A DNA stretch of 64,000 nt from Archangium sp. (GTDB lineage Bacteria > Myxococcota > Myxococcia > Myxococcales > Myxococcaceae): positions 38,235-102,234 of the forward strand of contig JAUXRX010000048.1 of the NCBI GenBank assembly GCA_030681645.1, in the 5' to 3' direction. Each line of letters opens with the position of its first letter. Position 1 is the first letter of the stretch. Positions 24,008-32,950 of the stretch are shown here, one piece after another. The notes under the pieces were generated by a model. That model was given only the letters and a program-made list of their open reading frames with translations, was not told the origin of the DNA and searched no databases. The translations under genes and the position numbers were made by a program.

Positions 24008-24036
24008 GGCGGCGATCAGTCTAGACTGCTCTTCCC

Positions 24037-25038
24037 ATGGAACTGGCGGAGTTCGTCGAGCAGCGTCGGCCGAAGTGGAGTTCGCTCGAGCGGCTGCTCG
24101 ACACGGCCGAGCGCGACGGGCTCAACAAGCTCTCGCTCGACGACGCGCGCACGCTCTCGCGGCTGTACCGCTCGACCTCGTCGGATCTGCTCTGGGTGCG
24201 AGCGCGAGCGGGGGCGGCCGACGTCAGCGGCTACCTCAACGATCTGGTGGGGCGGGCGTACGCGCTGACCTACCCGGGCAAACGCGTGCGCATGGGCGAG
24301 GTGGGGCGCTTTCTGACGATGGGCTTTCCCGACGTGATGGCGCGCGAGTGGCGCATGTTCGTCGCGGCGTTCCTCTTGTTCTGGGCGGGCTTCGGCTTCG
24401 GGTGGATCGGCATGATGTTCGACCCCGACGCGGCGCCGTACCTGGTGCCGGAGCAGCACCTCAAGCTCGACCCTGAGAAGCGAGCCGTCGACGAGGCGAA
24501 GAACAAGGGCGCGGGGGCGGGCGATCAGGCGGTGTTCACGAGCTTCCTCTTCACCCACAACATCCAGGTGGCGTTCCTCGCGTTCGCGCTGGGGCTCACC
24601 GCCGGACTGGGGACGGCGATCCTCATGTTCCTGAACGGGGTGATGCTGGGCTCGCTCGCGTGGGTCTACACCTCGAAGGGCATGGCCGGATGGTTCTGGG
24701 CGTGGATCCTCCCGCACGGGATCCCTGAGATCTCGGCGATCGTGATCGCCGGCGCTGCGGGCTTCGTGCTCGCGCGCGCCCTGGTCGCGCCGAAGGGGCT
24801 GTCGCGGCGCGCCGCGCTCAAGCGGGAAGGCCGGACGGCGCTGCAGCTGCTGCTGGGCACGCTCGCGCTCTTCGTGCTGGCCGGGTTCATCGAGGGGACG
24901 ATCTCCCAGATCCACCCGCCGCGGCTCTCGGTCGCGTTCAAGGTGTCGTTCGCGTTGATCGTCGGCAGCGGCGTGTACGCCTACCTGTGGTCGGGCGCGG
25001 CGCGGAAGCTGCTCAGCGAATCCGACCCAGCACGTTGA
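24037..25038 (+). CDS. SpoIIM-family (stage II sporulation protein M-like) membrane protein
   Basis: The 333-residue protein has a cytoplasmic helical N-terminal region (MELAEFVEQRRPKWSSLERL, residues 1-85). Five or more transmembrane helices follow, with the SpoIIM-like pattern FTHNIQVAFLAFALGLTAGL and WAWILPHGIPEISAIVIAGA. It belongs to the membrane module that commonly goes with RDD, DUF58 and MoxR. Its last 26 bases overlap the end of the convergent zinc-ribbon gene. Confidence 0.85.
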   Translation: MELAEFVEQRRPKWSSLERLLDTAERDGLNKLSLDDARTLSRLYRSTSSDLLWVRARAGAADVSGYLNDLVGRAYALTYPGKRVRMGEVGRFLTMGFPDVMAREWRMFVAAFLLFWAGFGFGWIGMMFDPDAAPYLVPEQHLKLDPEKRAVDEAKNKGAGAGDQAVFTSFLFTHNIQVAFLAFALGLTAGLGTAILMFLNGVMLGSLAWVYTSKGMAGWFWAWILPHGIPEISAIVIAGAAGFVLARALVAPKGLSRRAALKREGRTALQLLLGTLALFVLAGFIEGTISQIHPPRLSVAFKVSFALIVGSGVYAYLWSGAARKLLSESDPAR

Positions 25039-25507
25039 AGATCAGGCTCGCGATGGTGAGCAGCAGGCTGCTGGCGCCGAGGATGATGCCCACCAGGGCG
25101 AACTCCTTGCCCTTCTGCTGGCCGTTGGTCGCGTTGATCTGATTCTGGGCGATCACCCCGGTGATGATGGCACCCAGCGACGCGAACGGGACGCAGCAGA
25201 GAATGCCCAGCACCATCGAGACGATGGCCAGGGTGTTCGTCTGTCCACTGGCGAGGCCTGAGCCGCTGCCGAAGCCCGACGGCGGAGGGCCGACGTAGCC
25301 GGTGGGGAAGGGCGAGTTGGCGGCCGGCGGCCCGGTGACCCCTCGACTCGGCTCGGGGCGAACGGGGGGCGGGGAGACGACCTGCGGCTGGGGCGCGACG
25401 CCGCCTTCTCGTGGCACCTCGAAGCTGGCCGTGCACGCCTTGCAGGTGAGCCGGCCGCCCGGCATGCCATCGTTCCCGGTGCCGCAGTTCGGACAGAAGA
25501 CCTTCAT
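25013..25507 (-). CDS. Zinc-ribbon protein with DUF4190-like membrane domain
   Basis: The 164-residue protein starts with a two-CxxC zinc ribbon (CPNCG at 5-9 and CKAC near 26), then has a Pro/Ser/Gly-rich linker and a DUF4190-type pair of transmembrane helices (LAIVSMVLGILCCVPFASLG and FALVGIILGASSLLLTIASL). GGGAG precedes the ATG at 25507. Proteins of this type are small membrane sensors or scaffolds of unknown role. Confidence 0.75.
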   Translation of the reverse strand: MKVFCPNCGTGNDGMPGGRLTCKACTASFEVPREGGVAPQPQVVSPPPVRPEPSRGVTGPPAANSPFPTGYVGPPPSGFGSGSGLASGQTNTLAIVSMVLGILCCVPFASLGAIITGVIAQNQINATNGQQKGKEFALVGIILGASSLLLTIASLIFNVLGRIR

Positions 25508-25627
25508 GGCTTGCTCCCTGTTGTCCCGCGCGCCCGAGTTGATCACCGTTCTGGCGCCGGCGCGCGTCATTTCCACCGGGTCGCGCGCGCCCCGGCTTCA
25601 GAGCGGCATCAGCTCAGCCGAGGCGTG

Positions 25628-26935
25628 TCAGAGGGTGCCCCGGGCTTTGATCTCGAGGTACTGGTTCACCGCGGCCAATGAGAGCTGGTTGGCGTCGACG
25701 TCCACCACCGTCACGCCGTCCCGCCCGACCTTCCGCTTCATCGCTTCACGCTCGAGCAGCAGTTCGCTTGCGACCGCGTGCTGGTAGGCGACCTCGGCGT
25801 CGGGCGGCGTGGTCTCGAGCAGCTGCGCGAGCGCGGCGTCTTTCACCGAGAGGCACAGCGGCACGTGGCGCTTGGCGAGGCGGCGCATGGGGTCGACCAT
25901 CGTCTGCGCCTGGTCCTCGTCGATGAAGTCGGTGAACACGCACAGCAGGCTGCGCTTGAGCAGCCGCACGTTGAGCTCCTTGAAGAGCGCGAGGTAGTCG
26001 ACGTACGTGAGGTGCGGCTTGGCGGTGTAGAGCGCGTCGACGATCTTCCGGTACTGGAGCCGCCCCGCGGACGGGGCGAGGTAGGTCTTGATGCCGTCGG
26101 CGAAGACCACCAGGCCCACGCGATCTCCGTTGCGCACCGCGACGAAGGCGAGGAACAGGGCCGCGTTCACCGCGTGATCGAGCTTGGTGAGGCCGTCCAC
26201 CCGCGCGGCCATCGAGCGGCCGGCGTCGACGCCGATGAGCACGGTCTGGCTGCGCTCCGATTCCATCACCCGGGTGACCGGGCGTCCGCGGCGGGCGGTG
26301 GCCTTCCAGTCGACGTCGCGCACCGAGTCGCCCTGCGAATAGTCGCGCAAGCGGGCGAACTCGGAGCCGCGGCCGTCACGCCGCAGTTGTCGCAGGCCCA
26401 GGTTCACGAAGTCGAGCGCGGCGTCGGACAGCAGCAGCCGGCTGGCGCCGCGCATGTCGGGGAACACGCTGACGGCCACGCTCGCGGGCACCATGCGCTC
26501 GTGCCAGACGAAGCCGAAGGGGCCGCGCACGCGCAGGTGGATGGCGCCGAACTCGAACTTGCCGCGCTTGCCCGGGGTGGTCGTGTAGTGGAGCTTCGCG
26601 CGGCTGCTCGCTAAGACCGTCAGCGAGAGCACCGCGGGCTTGCTGGCGAAGTCCTGGGGGGAATCGTCGCGCACGTCGAGGCGGATGGCGCGGGTCGCGG
26701 TGTTGATGAGGTGCAGCGTGACGGGGCTCGCCACGCCGACCTGCAGGCGCACGGGCAGCTCTCGCCAGATCTTCAGCGGCGCGCGGCGGGCGAGGAGGAA
26801 GTCGAGGCCCGCGATCAACAGCAGGAGGACGTCGAGCAGGACGATCAGCGGCCCCAGGCCCGTGATGAAGCCCGCCGCCATCGTCGGCAGCGCGAGCAGA
26901 CACAGGATGAGCCAGAGACGTCCTGAGGGGATCAT
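25628..26935 (-). CDS. DUF58 protein with vWA-like fold
   Basis: The 435-residue protein has two N-terminal transmembrane helices, a beta-rich region at 50-190, and the DUF58 core near 210-260 (EFARLRDYSQGDSVRDVDWK, then R-GRPVTRV). A vWA-like region with VLIGVDAGRSMAAR resembles a MIDAS motif (DxGxS). DUF58 proteins pair with MoxR ATPases, which may act on them as metal-chelatase-like chaperones. The ATG at 26935 starts just before the first helix; upstream DNA is a dispersed repeat. Confidence 0.9.
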   Translation of the reverse strand: MIPSGRLWLILCLLALPTMAAGFITGLGPLIVLLDVLLLLIAGLDFLLARRAPLKIWRELPVRLQVGVASPVTLHLINTATRAIRLDVRDDSPQDFASKPAVLSLTVLASSRAKLHYTTTPGKRGKFEFGAIHLRVRGPFGFVWHERMVPASVAVSVFPDMRGASRLLLSDAALDFVNLGLRQLRRDGRGSEFARLRDYSQGDSVRDVDWKATARRGRPVTRVMESERSQTVLIGVDAGRSMAARVDGLTKLDHAVNAALFLAFVAVRNGDRVGLVVFADGIKTYLAPSAGRLQYRKIVDALYTAKPHLTYVDYLALFKELNVRLLKRSLLCVFTDFIDEDQAQTMVDPMRRLAKRHVPLCLSVKDAALAQLLETTPPDAEVAYQHAVASELLLEREAMKRKVGRDGVTVVDVDANQLSLAAVNQYLEIKARGTL

Positions 26936-26945
26936 GGGCCCGTGC

Positions 26946-26981
26946 CTCCCTCTCCCCGCGGGGGAGAGGGTCGGGGAGAGG
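26946..26981. repeat. Dispersed GC-rich interrupted palindrome, copy 2
   Basis: CCCTCTCCCCGCGGGGGAGA forms a hairpin, followed by a second GGGGAGAGGG arm. It lies between the moxR-like and DUF58 genes and is related to the copies at 20275, 38985, 45944 and 49551. Confidence 0.75.
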
Positions 26982-26996
26982 GCGAACCAGGCCTCA

Positions 26997-28010
26997 TCAC
27001 CTGGGGACCTCGACCGACGCGACAACCTCTCTCAACACGTCGGCTGGGGTAGCGCCGTCCAACTCGGCATCGGGCGAGAGCAGGAGGCGGTGCTTGAGCA
27101 CCGGCCCGGCCAGATAGCGGATGTCGTCCGGAGTGACGAAGCCGCGGCCGCGCAGCGCGGCGAGCGACTTGCTGGCGAGCAGCAGGTGCACGGCCGCGCG
27201 GGGCCCGGCTCCGAGGCGGATGCGCGGTGAGCGCCTGGTGGCCGCGACCAGCTTGCGCACGTACGACAGCACGGCCGGCTCGATGCGCACCTCGGCCATG
27301 GCGAGGCGCGCCTGCTTCACCTGGTCCTGCGTCACGGCCGCCTGCACCCCGGCCGCCTGCAGATCGCCCGCGTCGAAGCCCTTGCTCACCGAGGTGAGAA
27401 TGGCCTCTTCCTCTTCGTCGCTGGGGTAGCCGACGTCGATCTTGAACAGGAAACGATCGAGCTGCGCCTCGGGCAGCGGGTAGGTGCCCTCTGACTCGAC
27501 CGGGTTCTGGGTGGCGAACACGGTGAAGAGCGGGGACAGCTGAATGTGTTTTCCCTCGAGCGACACCGCGCGCTCCTGCATCGCCTCGAGCAACGCCGAC
27601 TGCGTCTTCGCCGGGGCCCGGTTGATCTCATCGGTCAACAACAGGTCGGTGAAGATCGGCCCGCGCACCAGCACGAACGACTGCGACTTGAGGTCGAAGA
27701 TGCTGGTGCCGAGGATGTCGGACGGCATCAGGTCGGGCGTGAACTGAATGCGCTTGAACTCGGCGCTCACGCTTCGGGCCAGGGCCTTGGCCATGAGCGT
27801 CTTGGCCACGCCGGGCACGCCCTCGAGCAGCACGTGGCCGCCCGCGATCAGGCCGCACAACATGAGCTCGAGCGCCTCGTCCTGGCCGACGACCGCCTTG
27901 CGCACCTCGGCGAGGCTCGCTTCGCGCAGTTGGGCGGCGAGGGTCACCGCCGCAGAGACCGGCACGGGCACTTCGGGCGGCGGTGCAATGGGTCCACCAA
28001 TGGGGGTCAT
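26997..28010 (-). CDS. MoxR-family AAA+ ATPase
   Basis: The 337-residue protein is a typical MoxR ATPase. It has Walker A GVPGVAKT near residue 63, Walker B LLLTDEINRAPAKTQSALLE, sensor 1 ATQNPVESEGTYPLPEAQLD, and a C-terminal lid domain with RIRLGAGPRAAVHLL. MoxR proteins act with DUF58 partners in maturation of envelope or stress proteins. The ATG at 28010 overlaps the stop of the upstream DUF4350 gene (ATGA). Confidence 0.95.
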   Translation of the reverse strand: MTPIGGPIAPPPEVPVPVSAAVTLAAQLREASLAEVRKAVVGQDEALELMLCGLIAGGHVLLEGVPGVAKTLMAKALARSVSAEFKRIQFTPDLMPSDILGTSIFDLKSQSFVLVRGPIFTDLLLTDEINRAPAKTQSALLEAMQERAVSLEGKHIQLSPLFTVFATQNPVESEGTYPLPEAQLDRFLFKIDVGYPSDEEEEAILTSVSKGFDAGDLQAAGVQAAVTQDQVKQARLAMAEVRIEPAVLSYVRKLVAATRRSPRIRLGAGPRAAVHLLLASKSLAALRGRGFVTPDDIRYLAGPVLKHRLLLSPDAELDGATPADVLREVVASVEVPR

Positions 28011-29353
28011 CGTGCGTTCCTCGTCACAGGGGTTGCGTGTTTGTGGTTCAGGGCTTTCCGGGCGACGGCGGCGAGCGCGGCCACCCGCTCGACGTCGGCT
28101 TCGGAGTTGGTGGCGCTGACGGCGCGCGCGATGTCGAGCAGGGCGCTGGCGAGGTCCTTGCGGCCGCGCACCTCGAGGGCGGCGCCGATCTCCGCGGGGC
28201 CGAGGCGGCCGCTCACGCCTGCGCGCACGGCGAAGTCGGCGGCGAGGTGCTTCAAGATGCTCGAGGCCGCGTGCCCGTGGTGCTTGCCCTCGCGGTAGAG
28301 GCGGCTGGTGGCGAAGAGGGCGTCGGTGTTGCCCACGCGCAGTTCCTCGGGGGGCGCGAGCGGGCTGCCGAAGCGGCGCAGCGCGAGCGCCCACAGCATC
28401 ACCCCGAGCAGCAGCTGGCCCACCGCGAAGTGCAGGCCGTAGCGCGCCGCGAACTCGCCCATCGACCGCTCGCCGGTGAAGCCGTGGTGGAACTCGTCGA
28501 AGGCCACCGGGCCGCTGGCCGCCACCGCGCCGATGAGCGAGTGCCAGAACTGCGCGTTGTCGGCGACGCCGAGGGTGCGGTTCATCGCCAGCTCGGGCGC
28601 GCCGATGATGATCACCCGGCCCTGGCCGTACGGAATCAACGCCGCCACCGGCTTGTCGAACTTCTCGTCGACGAGCAGGGGCACGGCGCCGGGGGGCAGC
28701 TCGAGGAAGGCGCGCACCTTCGTCACCACCCGCTCGACGCCCTGCACGTAGCGGCTGGGCTGGGCGGGCACCAGGGTGCGCACGGCGAGCGACTTGTCGG
28801 TGCGCTCGAGGGTCACGTCGAGGTCCTCCAGCAGGCGCGGGTCGCGGTAGCTCGAGGGCACGTAGACGAGGGTGGCGCCGTTGCGCACGTGCTCGAGCAG
28901 CTTCTCGCTCTCGTCGTTGCTGATGGGGGGCGACTTGAGGGCGTTGACCCCGCGCGACTTGAACTCGGCGTCGTTCGCCTCGTCGTCGTCCTCTGCCACG
29001 CCGCCGTCACTGCCGTCGAAGGCGAGCTTGTCGAAGCCCTTCTCGCGCGCGAAGCGGGTGCCCAGCAGCACCAGGTTCCGGGTGGACGGGATGACGGTGA
29101 GGTCCTGCTGGTGGCGGAGGACGGGCAGCCCCGATTCGGAGAGGAGCAGGTAGAGGGCGCGCGCGCCGTCGGGCTCGCTCTTGAAGGTGGAGAGCTGGTC
29201 GGCAAAGCCGCCCCGCCGGGCGCCCTGCAGGAGGAACCAGCCGAGCACGCCCAGCAACATCACGCCGCCGACCAGCAACAGGGGGAAGGTGTCGCCAGCC
29301 CCACGCGGCCGCCTCAGGCTTCGGGGGCGTTGATTACGCACGGGAGGAGCCAC
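28007..29353 (-). CDS. DUF4350-domain membrane protein
   Basis: The 448-residue protein has a transmembrane helix at about 22-45 and then a DUF4350 (GATase-like) domain with GARALYLLLSESGLPVLRHQ and a late PYGQGRVIIIGAPELAMNRT. A second helix lies near 325 and a helical C-terminal region resembles those found next to MoxR genes. It belongs to the MoxR/DUF58 module and overlaps the neighbours on both sides, so the operon is tightly coupled. Confidence 0.82.
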   Translation of the reverse strand: MAPPVRNQRPRSLRRPRGAGDTFPLLLVGGVMLLGVLGWFLLQGARRGGFADQLSTFKSEPDGARALYLLLSESGLPVLRHQQDLTVIPSTRNLVLLGTRFAREKGFDKLAFDGSDGGVAEDDDEANDAEFKSRGVNALKSPPISNDESEKLLEHVRNGATLVYVPSSYRDPRLLEDLDVTLERTDKSLAVRTLVPAQPSRYVQGVERVVTKVRAFLELPPGAVPLLVDEKFDKPVAALIPYGQGRVIIIGAPELAMNRTLGVADNAQFWHSLIGAVAASGPVAFDEFHHGFTGERSMGEFAARYGLHFAVGQLLLGVMLWALALRRFGSPLAPPEELRVGNTDALFATSRLYREGKHHGHAASSILKHLAADFAVRAGVSGRLGPAEIGAALEVRGRKDLASALLDIARAVSATNSEADVERVAALAAVARKALNHKHATPVTRNAR

Positions 29354-31133
29354 CTTCCACCGTCGGAACCAGGAGCGGCTCTGCCACCTTGCGGAACATG
29401 GCGTAGGCGAGCGAGTCGACGCCCAGGTTGCCGTACCAGGCGAAGTCGAAGCGGCGGGTGAGCTCCTTGAAGCCGGCCTTGAGCGACGAAGCCCCCTTGA
29501 AGGCGAAGAGGTATTCCCAGTTGCTCAAGGTGGGGTCGTAGTCGATCACGCCGTCGCGGTGCAGCCGGGAGAGCAGGGCGAGGTAGAGGTGACGGATCGC
29601 CTCGCGGTACTCACCCTTCGCGGCCAGCTCGTCGGCGAGGCCGGCCCAGGTCTCGGGCGGCTTGCTCAGCGCGCTCATGCTGTCGTGATCGAGCGGCTGC
29701 TGGGTGAGGCCCCCTGATTCGTCGAGCTCGGTCTTCTCGGTCGCCTTGCGCTTGAACGAGCGGATCAGGATGAAGAGGAGCACCGCGCCGACGAGCACCA
29801 GCGTGCCGATCATCACCGCGTTGGCGCCGGGCATCGCAGGGGAGCTCGAGGTCTCGATGGGCACCGGCCGTTCACGCTCGTCGTCGCGTTGCTTCGTCAG
29901 CCATTCCCACAGCGCCTTGAAGAGCTTCGCCAGCCAGCCCGGCTCTTCCGGCGCCTCTTCCTCGACGGACGGGGCTTCCGGGTCGGGGCCGGTCTGGAAC
30001 TCGCGCCGCGAGAGGATGGACTTCACCGTGCCCTGGGCGTCGAGGGGGGCGGGCTGGTCCTGCAGCTCGGCGTAGAGGCGCAGGCCCTCGCGCAGATCGG
30101 CCTCGGCTGCTTCACAGTCCTCATCTTCGTAGGCGCGGCGCTCGACGCGGGTGATCAACCGGGACAGCGAGGACTGTTCCTCGGGGGCCACGCGCTCCAT
30201 CGGGCCCAGGTCGACGCGCATCGCGCACTCGTCGGTCACCTTGCCGGCGCGCTCGAGCAGCGCTGATTCCCCCCGGGCGGGAAGGGAGAAGGTCAACGCG
30301 AGCCCGATGGCCAGCGCCACGCCCTTCGGCTTCTTGCGCGCGGGGAGCTGCTCGACCTGGGCGATCAGATCGAGGCCCTCCTGCCGCACGCGGCCGTCGA
30401 TCAGCATCAGCGTCGAGGTCGCGGCCCGCACCGGCTCGAAGAGCGCGAAGGTCACCGCCGCCACGGTGGCCACCCAGGTCGGGTTGTCGAGCGAGGTGAA
30501 GCGCTCGGCGAAGGTGACATCGAAGCCGAACAGGCCTCGCCCCAGCGAAAGCAGCAGCTGGGTGACGAGGTGGAGGTTGAGGCCCAGCACGAGCTGGCTG
30601 GTGCCGCACACGCGGACCCACGGGGCGATGTGGCGGGTGGGGCCGAGCAGCTTGCTGCAGGTGCCGTAGAGCCCCAGCACGCTGCCCTGGCCGCGCATGG
30701 TGGTGGCGTAGCCGGCGGCGTGCGCGCCCACGAAGAGGAACCCGATGCCCAGGGTGAAGACCCAGAGGGTGACGTTGATCACCGCCATCACCCCCGCGGC
30801 GATCACCAGGGCAGGCGCGCGCTTGAGGGCGGCGAGCAGGCTGGCGCGAATCGACGGGGCGGTGGTGCCCAGCACCTGCTGCTCGACGTAGTGGCACGCG
30901 GCGCCCTGGCTGAGCGCCCGCAGGATCCACGCACCGGTCCAGAGGGCGACGGGGACGACGAGCGACTCGTGGCGCCGCGTGGCTTCCACGAGAGAGAAGA
31001 GCGTGGCCACCAGCAGCGCGCCGGTGGGCAGGGTGAGGGCCCAGACGCCGGTGGTGGTGGCGCACAGCCGCACCGCCGCGTCGAAGAGCGCGACGGCGTT
31101 GCGGGGGCGGAGTTCGAGCGCGTCGACGGCCAT
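29334..31133 (-). CDS. Large membrane protein with C-terminal DUF4129 domain
   Basis: The 599-residue protein has five to six transmembrane helices in residues 25-260, a soluble region with a charged Glu/Pro linker at 290-420, one more helix at about 435-455 and a DUF4129 domain at 510-585 (GEYREAIRHLYLALLSRLHR, DPTLSNWEYLF). DUF4129 proteins sit with DUF58/MoxR genes. The unrelated N-terminal membrane half is not something I can name. It ends 20 bases inside the DUF4350 gene. Confidence 0.78.
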   Translation of the reverse strand: MAVDALELRPRNAVALFDAAVRLCATTTGVWALTLPTGALLVATLFSLVEATRRHESLVVPVALWTGAWILRALSQGAACHYVEQQVLGTTAPSIRASLLAALKRAPALVIAAGVMAVINVTLWVFTLGIGFLFVGAHAAGYATTMRGQGSVLGLYGTCSKLLGPTRHIAPWVRVCGTSQLVLGLNLHLVTQLLLSLGRGLFGFDVTFAERFTSLDNPTWVATVAAVTFALFEPVRAATSTLMLIDGRVRQEGLDLIAQVEQLPARKKPKGVALAIGLALTFSLPARGESALLERAGKVTDECAMRVDLGPMERVAPEEQSSLSRLITRVERRAYEDEDCEAAEADLREGLRLYAELQDQPAPLDAQGTVKSILSRREFQTGPDPEAPSVEEEAPEEPGWLAKLFKALWEWLTKQRDDERERPVPIETSSSPAMPGANAVMIGTLVLVGAVLLFILIRSFKRKATEKTELDESGGLTQQPLDHDSMSALSKPPETWAGLADELAAKGEYREAIRHLYLALLSRLHRDGVIDYDPTLSNWEYLFAFKGASSLKAGFKELTRRFDFAWYGNLGVDSLAYAMFRKVAEPLLVPTVEGGSSRA

Positions 31134-31136
31134 GGT

Positions 31137-31406
31137 TCAGAGCCGAACGAGTGCGGCGAGCCCGTAGAAGCCGCCGAAGAGCACGGCCACCGCGATCAGC
31201 GCGAGGAAGATGCTCCCGACCGACCAGTCCTGCCGATCGACGAGCTTGCGGGCCTTCGCCAGCCGATCGCCGAGGCACTTCGCGCAGCGGTTGATGCCCT
31301 CGAACTGGGTGGTGCACTCGGTGCAGATGACGTTGCGGCACTCGACGCAGATGCCCAGTCCCGCGCGCTCCGGGTGGTAGTGGCAACGCCCTGATCCGAG
31401 TGCCAT
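31137..31406 (-). CDS. Small B-box zinc-finger membrane protein
   Basis: The 89-residue protein has a B-box-like zinc finger (CHYHPERAGLGICVECRNVI, then CTEC and CAKCLG) and one C-terminal transmembrane helix (VGSIFLALIAVAVLFGGFYG). The 3-base gap to the next gene makes it the first cistron of the membrane module or its regulator. Its function is unknown. Confidence 0.75.
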   Translation of the reverse strand: MALGSGRCHYHPERAGLGICVECRNVICTECTTQFEGINRCAKCLGDRLAKARKLVDRQDWSVGSIFLALIAVAVLFGGFYGLAALVRL

Positions 31407-31432
31407 CGAGCGCGCGATCCTAGCTCTAAAGG

Positions 31433-32950
31433 TCAGAGCTCTTCGAGGAACTCGTCGTTGTAGGTGTAGCGGCCGAGGCGCTTGAGCAGCGCTTCCATCG
31501 CCTCCACCGGCTTGACCGAGAAGAGCATGCCGCGCAGCTTCTTCACCTTCTCGTATTCCTTGTGGACGAAGAGCTTCTCTTCCTTGCGCGTGCCTGACTG
31601 CGCGATGTTGATCGCCGGCCAGATGCGCTTCTCGCCGAGCAGGCGATCGAGGGTGACCTCGGAGTTCCCGGTGCCCTTGAACTCCTCGAAGATCACCTCG
31701 TCCATCCGGCTGCCGCTGTCGATGATCGCCGTGCCGACGATGGTGAGCGTGCCGGCTTCTTCGGTGGCGCGCGCCGCGCCGAAGAGCCGCTTGGGCTTCT
31801 CGAGCGCGCGGCTGTCGACGCCGCCCGACATGGTGCGGCCCGAGGAGTCGATTTCCTTGTTGTAGGCGCGCGCCAGGCGGGTGATCGAGTCGAGCAGCAC
31901 CACCACGTCTTTACCGGCCTCCACCAGTCTGCGGGCGCGTTCCATGGCGAGCTCGGCGACGCGCAGGTGATCGGCCGTCTTGTGATCGCTCGACGAGGCG
32001 AACACCTCGGCCTTGATGTTGCGGCGCATGTCGGTGACCTCTTCCGGCCGCTCGTCGATCAGCACCACCATCAGGTGCATCTCCGGGTGGTTGGTGAGGA
32101 TCGCCTGGGCGATGCGCTGGAGCATGATCGTCTTGCCCGTCTTGGGCGGGGCGACGATGAGCGAGCGCTGACCCTTGCCCAGCGGCGCGATCAGATCGAG
32201 CACGCGGGTGACGAACTCCTTGTGGCCGTTCTCGAGCTTGATCCGATCGATGGGATCGACCGAGGTGAGATCGGCGAAGTGAGGCAGGCGCGAGGCGACC
32301 TCGACGGGCTGGCCGTCGACGCTCTCCACGCTGATCACCGTGCCCTTGAGGCCCTTCATCTGCGCCTTGGCCACCAGGTACTGGCCCGCGCGCAGGCGGA
32401 GCTTCTGCACCAGGTTCTTGGGGATCTCCGCGTCTTCAGGGGAGGGGAGCAGGTTCTTCTTGAGGCTGCGCAGCCCCGCGTTCTGACCCTTCACGTCGAC
32501 GTCGAGCACGCCCTCGACCGTCTGCACCGGCACCGAGACGGGGAGGCCCTGCGACTGGGCCTGGCGCATCTGCGTCTGCTGCTGCGTCTGGGCCTGCTGC
32601 TGGGCGAGGCGCTGCTTGTACTGGTCGAGCTCCTGCGCGGTGAGGAAGACGTTGGTCACCTGCCCGTCGGGCTGGATGACTTTGCGGAACGCCTGGCCGT
32701 CTTCGGCGAAGAAGACGGGGTTGCCCTTGCGACGACGGCGCCTGCGCTTGCGGCGGCCACCGCCTGCCTGGCCGGGTTGTCCGGGCTGGCCCGGCTGACC
32801 TCCCTGGGAGGGAGGCGACGCACCTTCTGCGCCTTCGTCGGGACCCTCGTCGCCACCGTCGTCGTCGCCGCCGTCATCGCCTTCGTCAGCGGGCGCAGGG
32901 GGGGCGTTCGTCGGGTCCTTCGGATCGGTCGGGTCGGGTTGTTCACTCAT
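31433..32950 (-). CDS. rho: Transcription termination factor Rho
   Basis: The 505-residue protein is a full Rho. The RNA-binding OSB-like region is at about 160-240, and Walker A (APPKTGKT, Lys273) and the Q- and R-loop regions follow (VVLLDSITRLARAYN; GTGNSEVTLDRLLGEKRIWP). The first 80 residues are an added acidic Asp/Glu/Gly/Pro segment ending in an Arg/Lys run (RRKRRRRRR), longer than in E. coli Rho (419 residues). A Gln-rich region at 110-135 interrupts the usual N-terminal domain. Such extensions often add RNA contacts. The long C-rich leader upstream may mediate autoregulation. Confidence 0.97.
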   Translation of the reverse strand: MSEQPDPTDPKDPTNAPPAPADEGDDGGDDDGGDEGPDEGAEGASPPSQGGQPGQPGQPGQAGGGRRKRRRRRRKGNPVFFAEDGQAFRKVIQPDGQVTNVFLTAQELDQYKQRLAQQQAQTQQQTQMRQAQSQGLPVSVPVQTVEGVLDVDVKGQNAGLRSLKKNLLPSPEDAEIPKNLVQKLRLRAGQYLVAKAQMKGLKGTVISVESVDGQPVEVASRLPHFADLTSVDPIDRIKLENGHKEFVTRVLDLIAPLGKGQRSLIVAPPKTGKTIMLQRIAQAILTNHPEMHLMVVLIDERPEEVTDMRRNIKAEVFASSSDHKTADHLRVAELAMERARRLVEAGKDVVVLLDSITRLARAYNKEIDSSGRTMSGGVDSRALEKPKRLFGAARATEEAGTLTIVGTAIIDSGSRMDEVIFEEFKGTGNSEVTLDRLLGEKRIWPAINIAQSGTRKEEKLFVHKEYEKVKKLRGMLFSVKPVEAMEALLKRLGRYTYNDEFLEEL

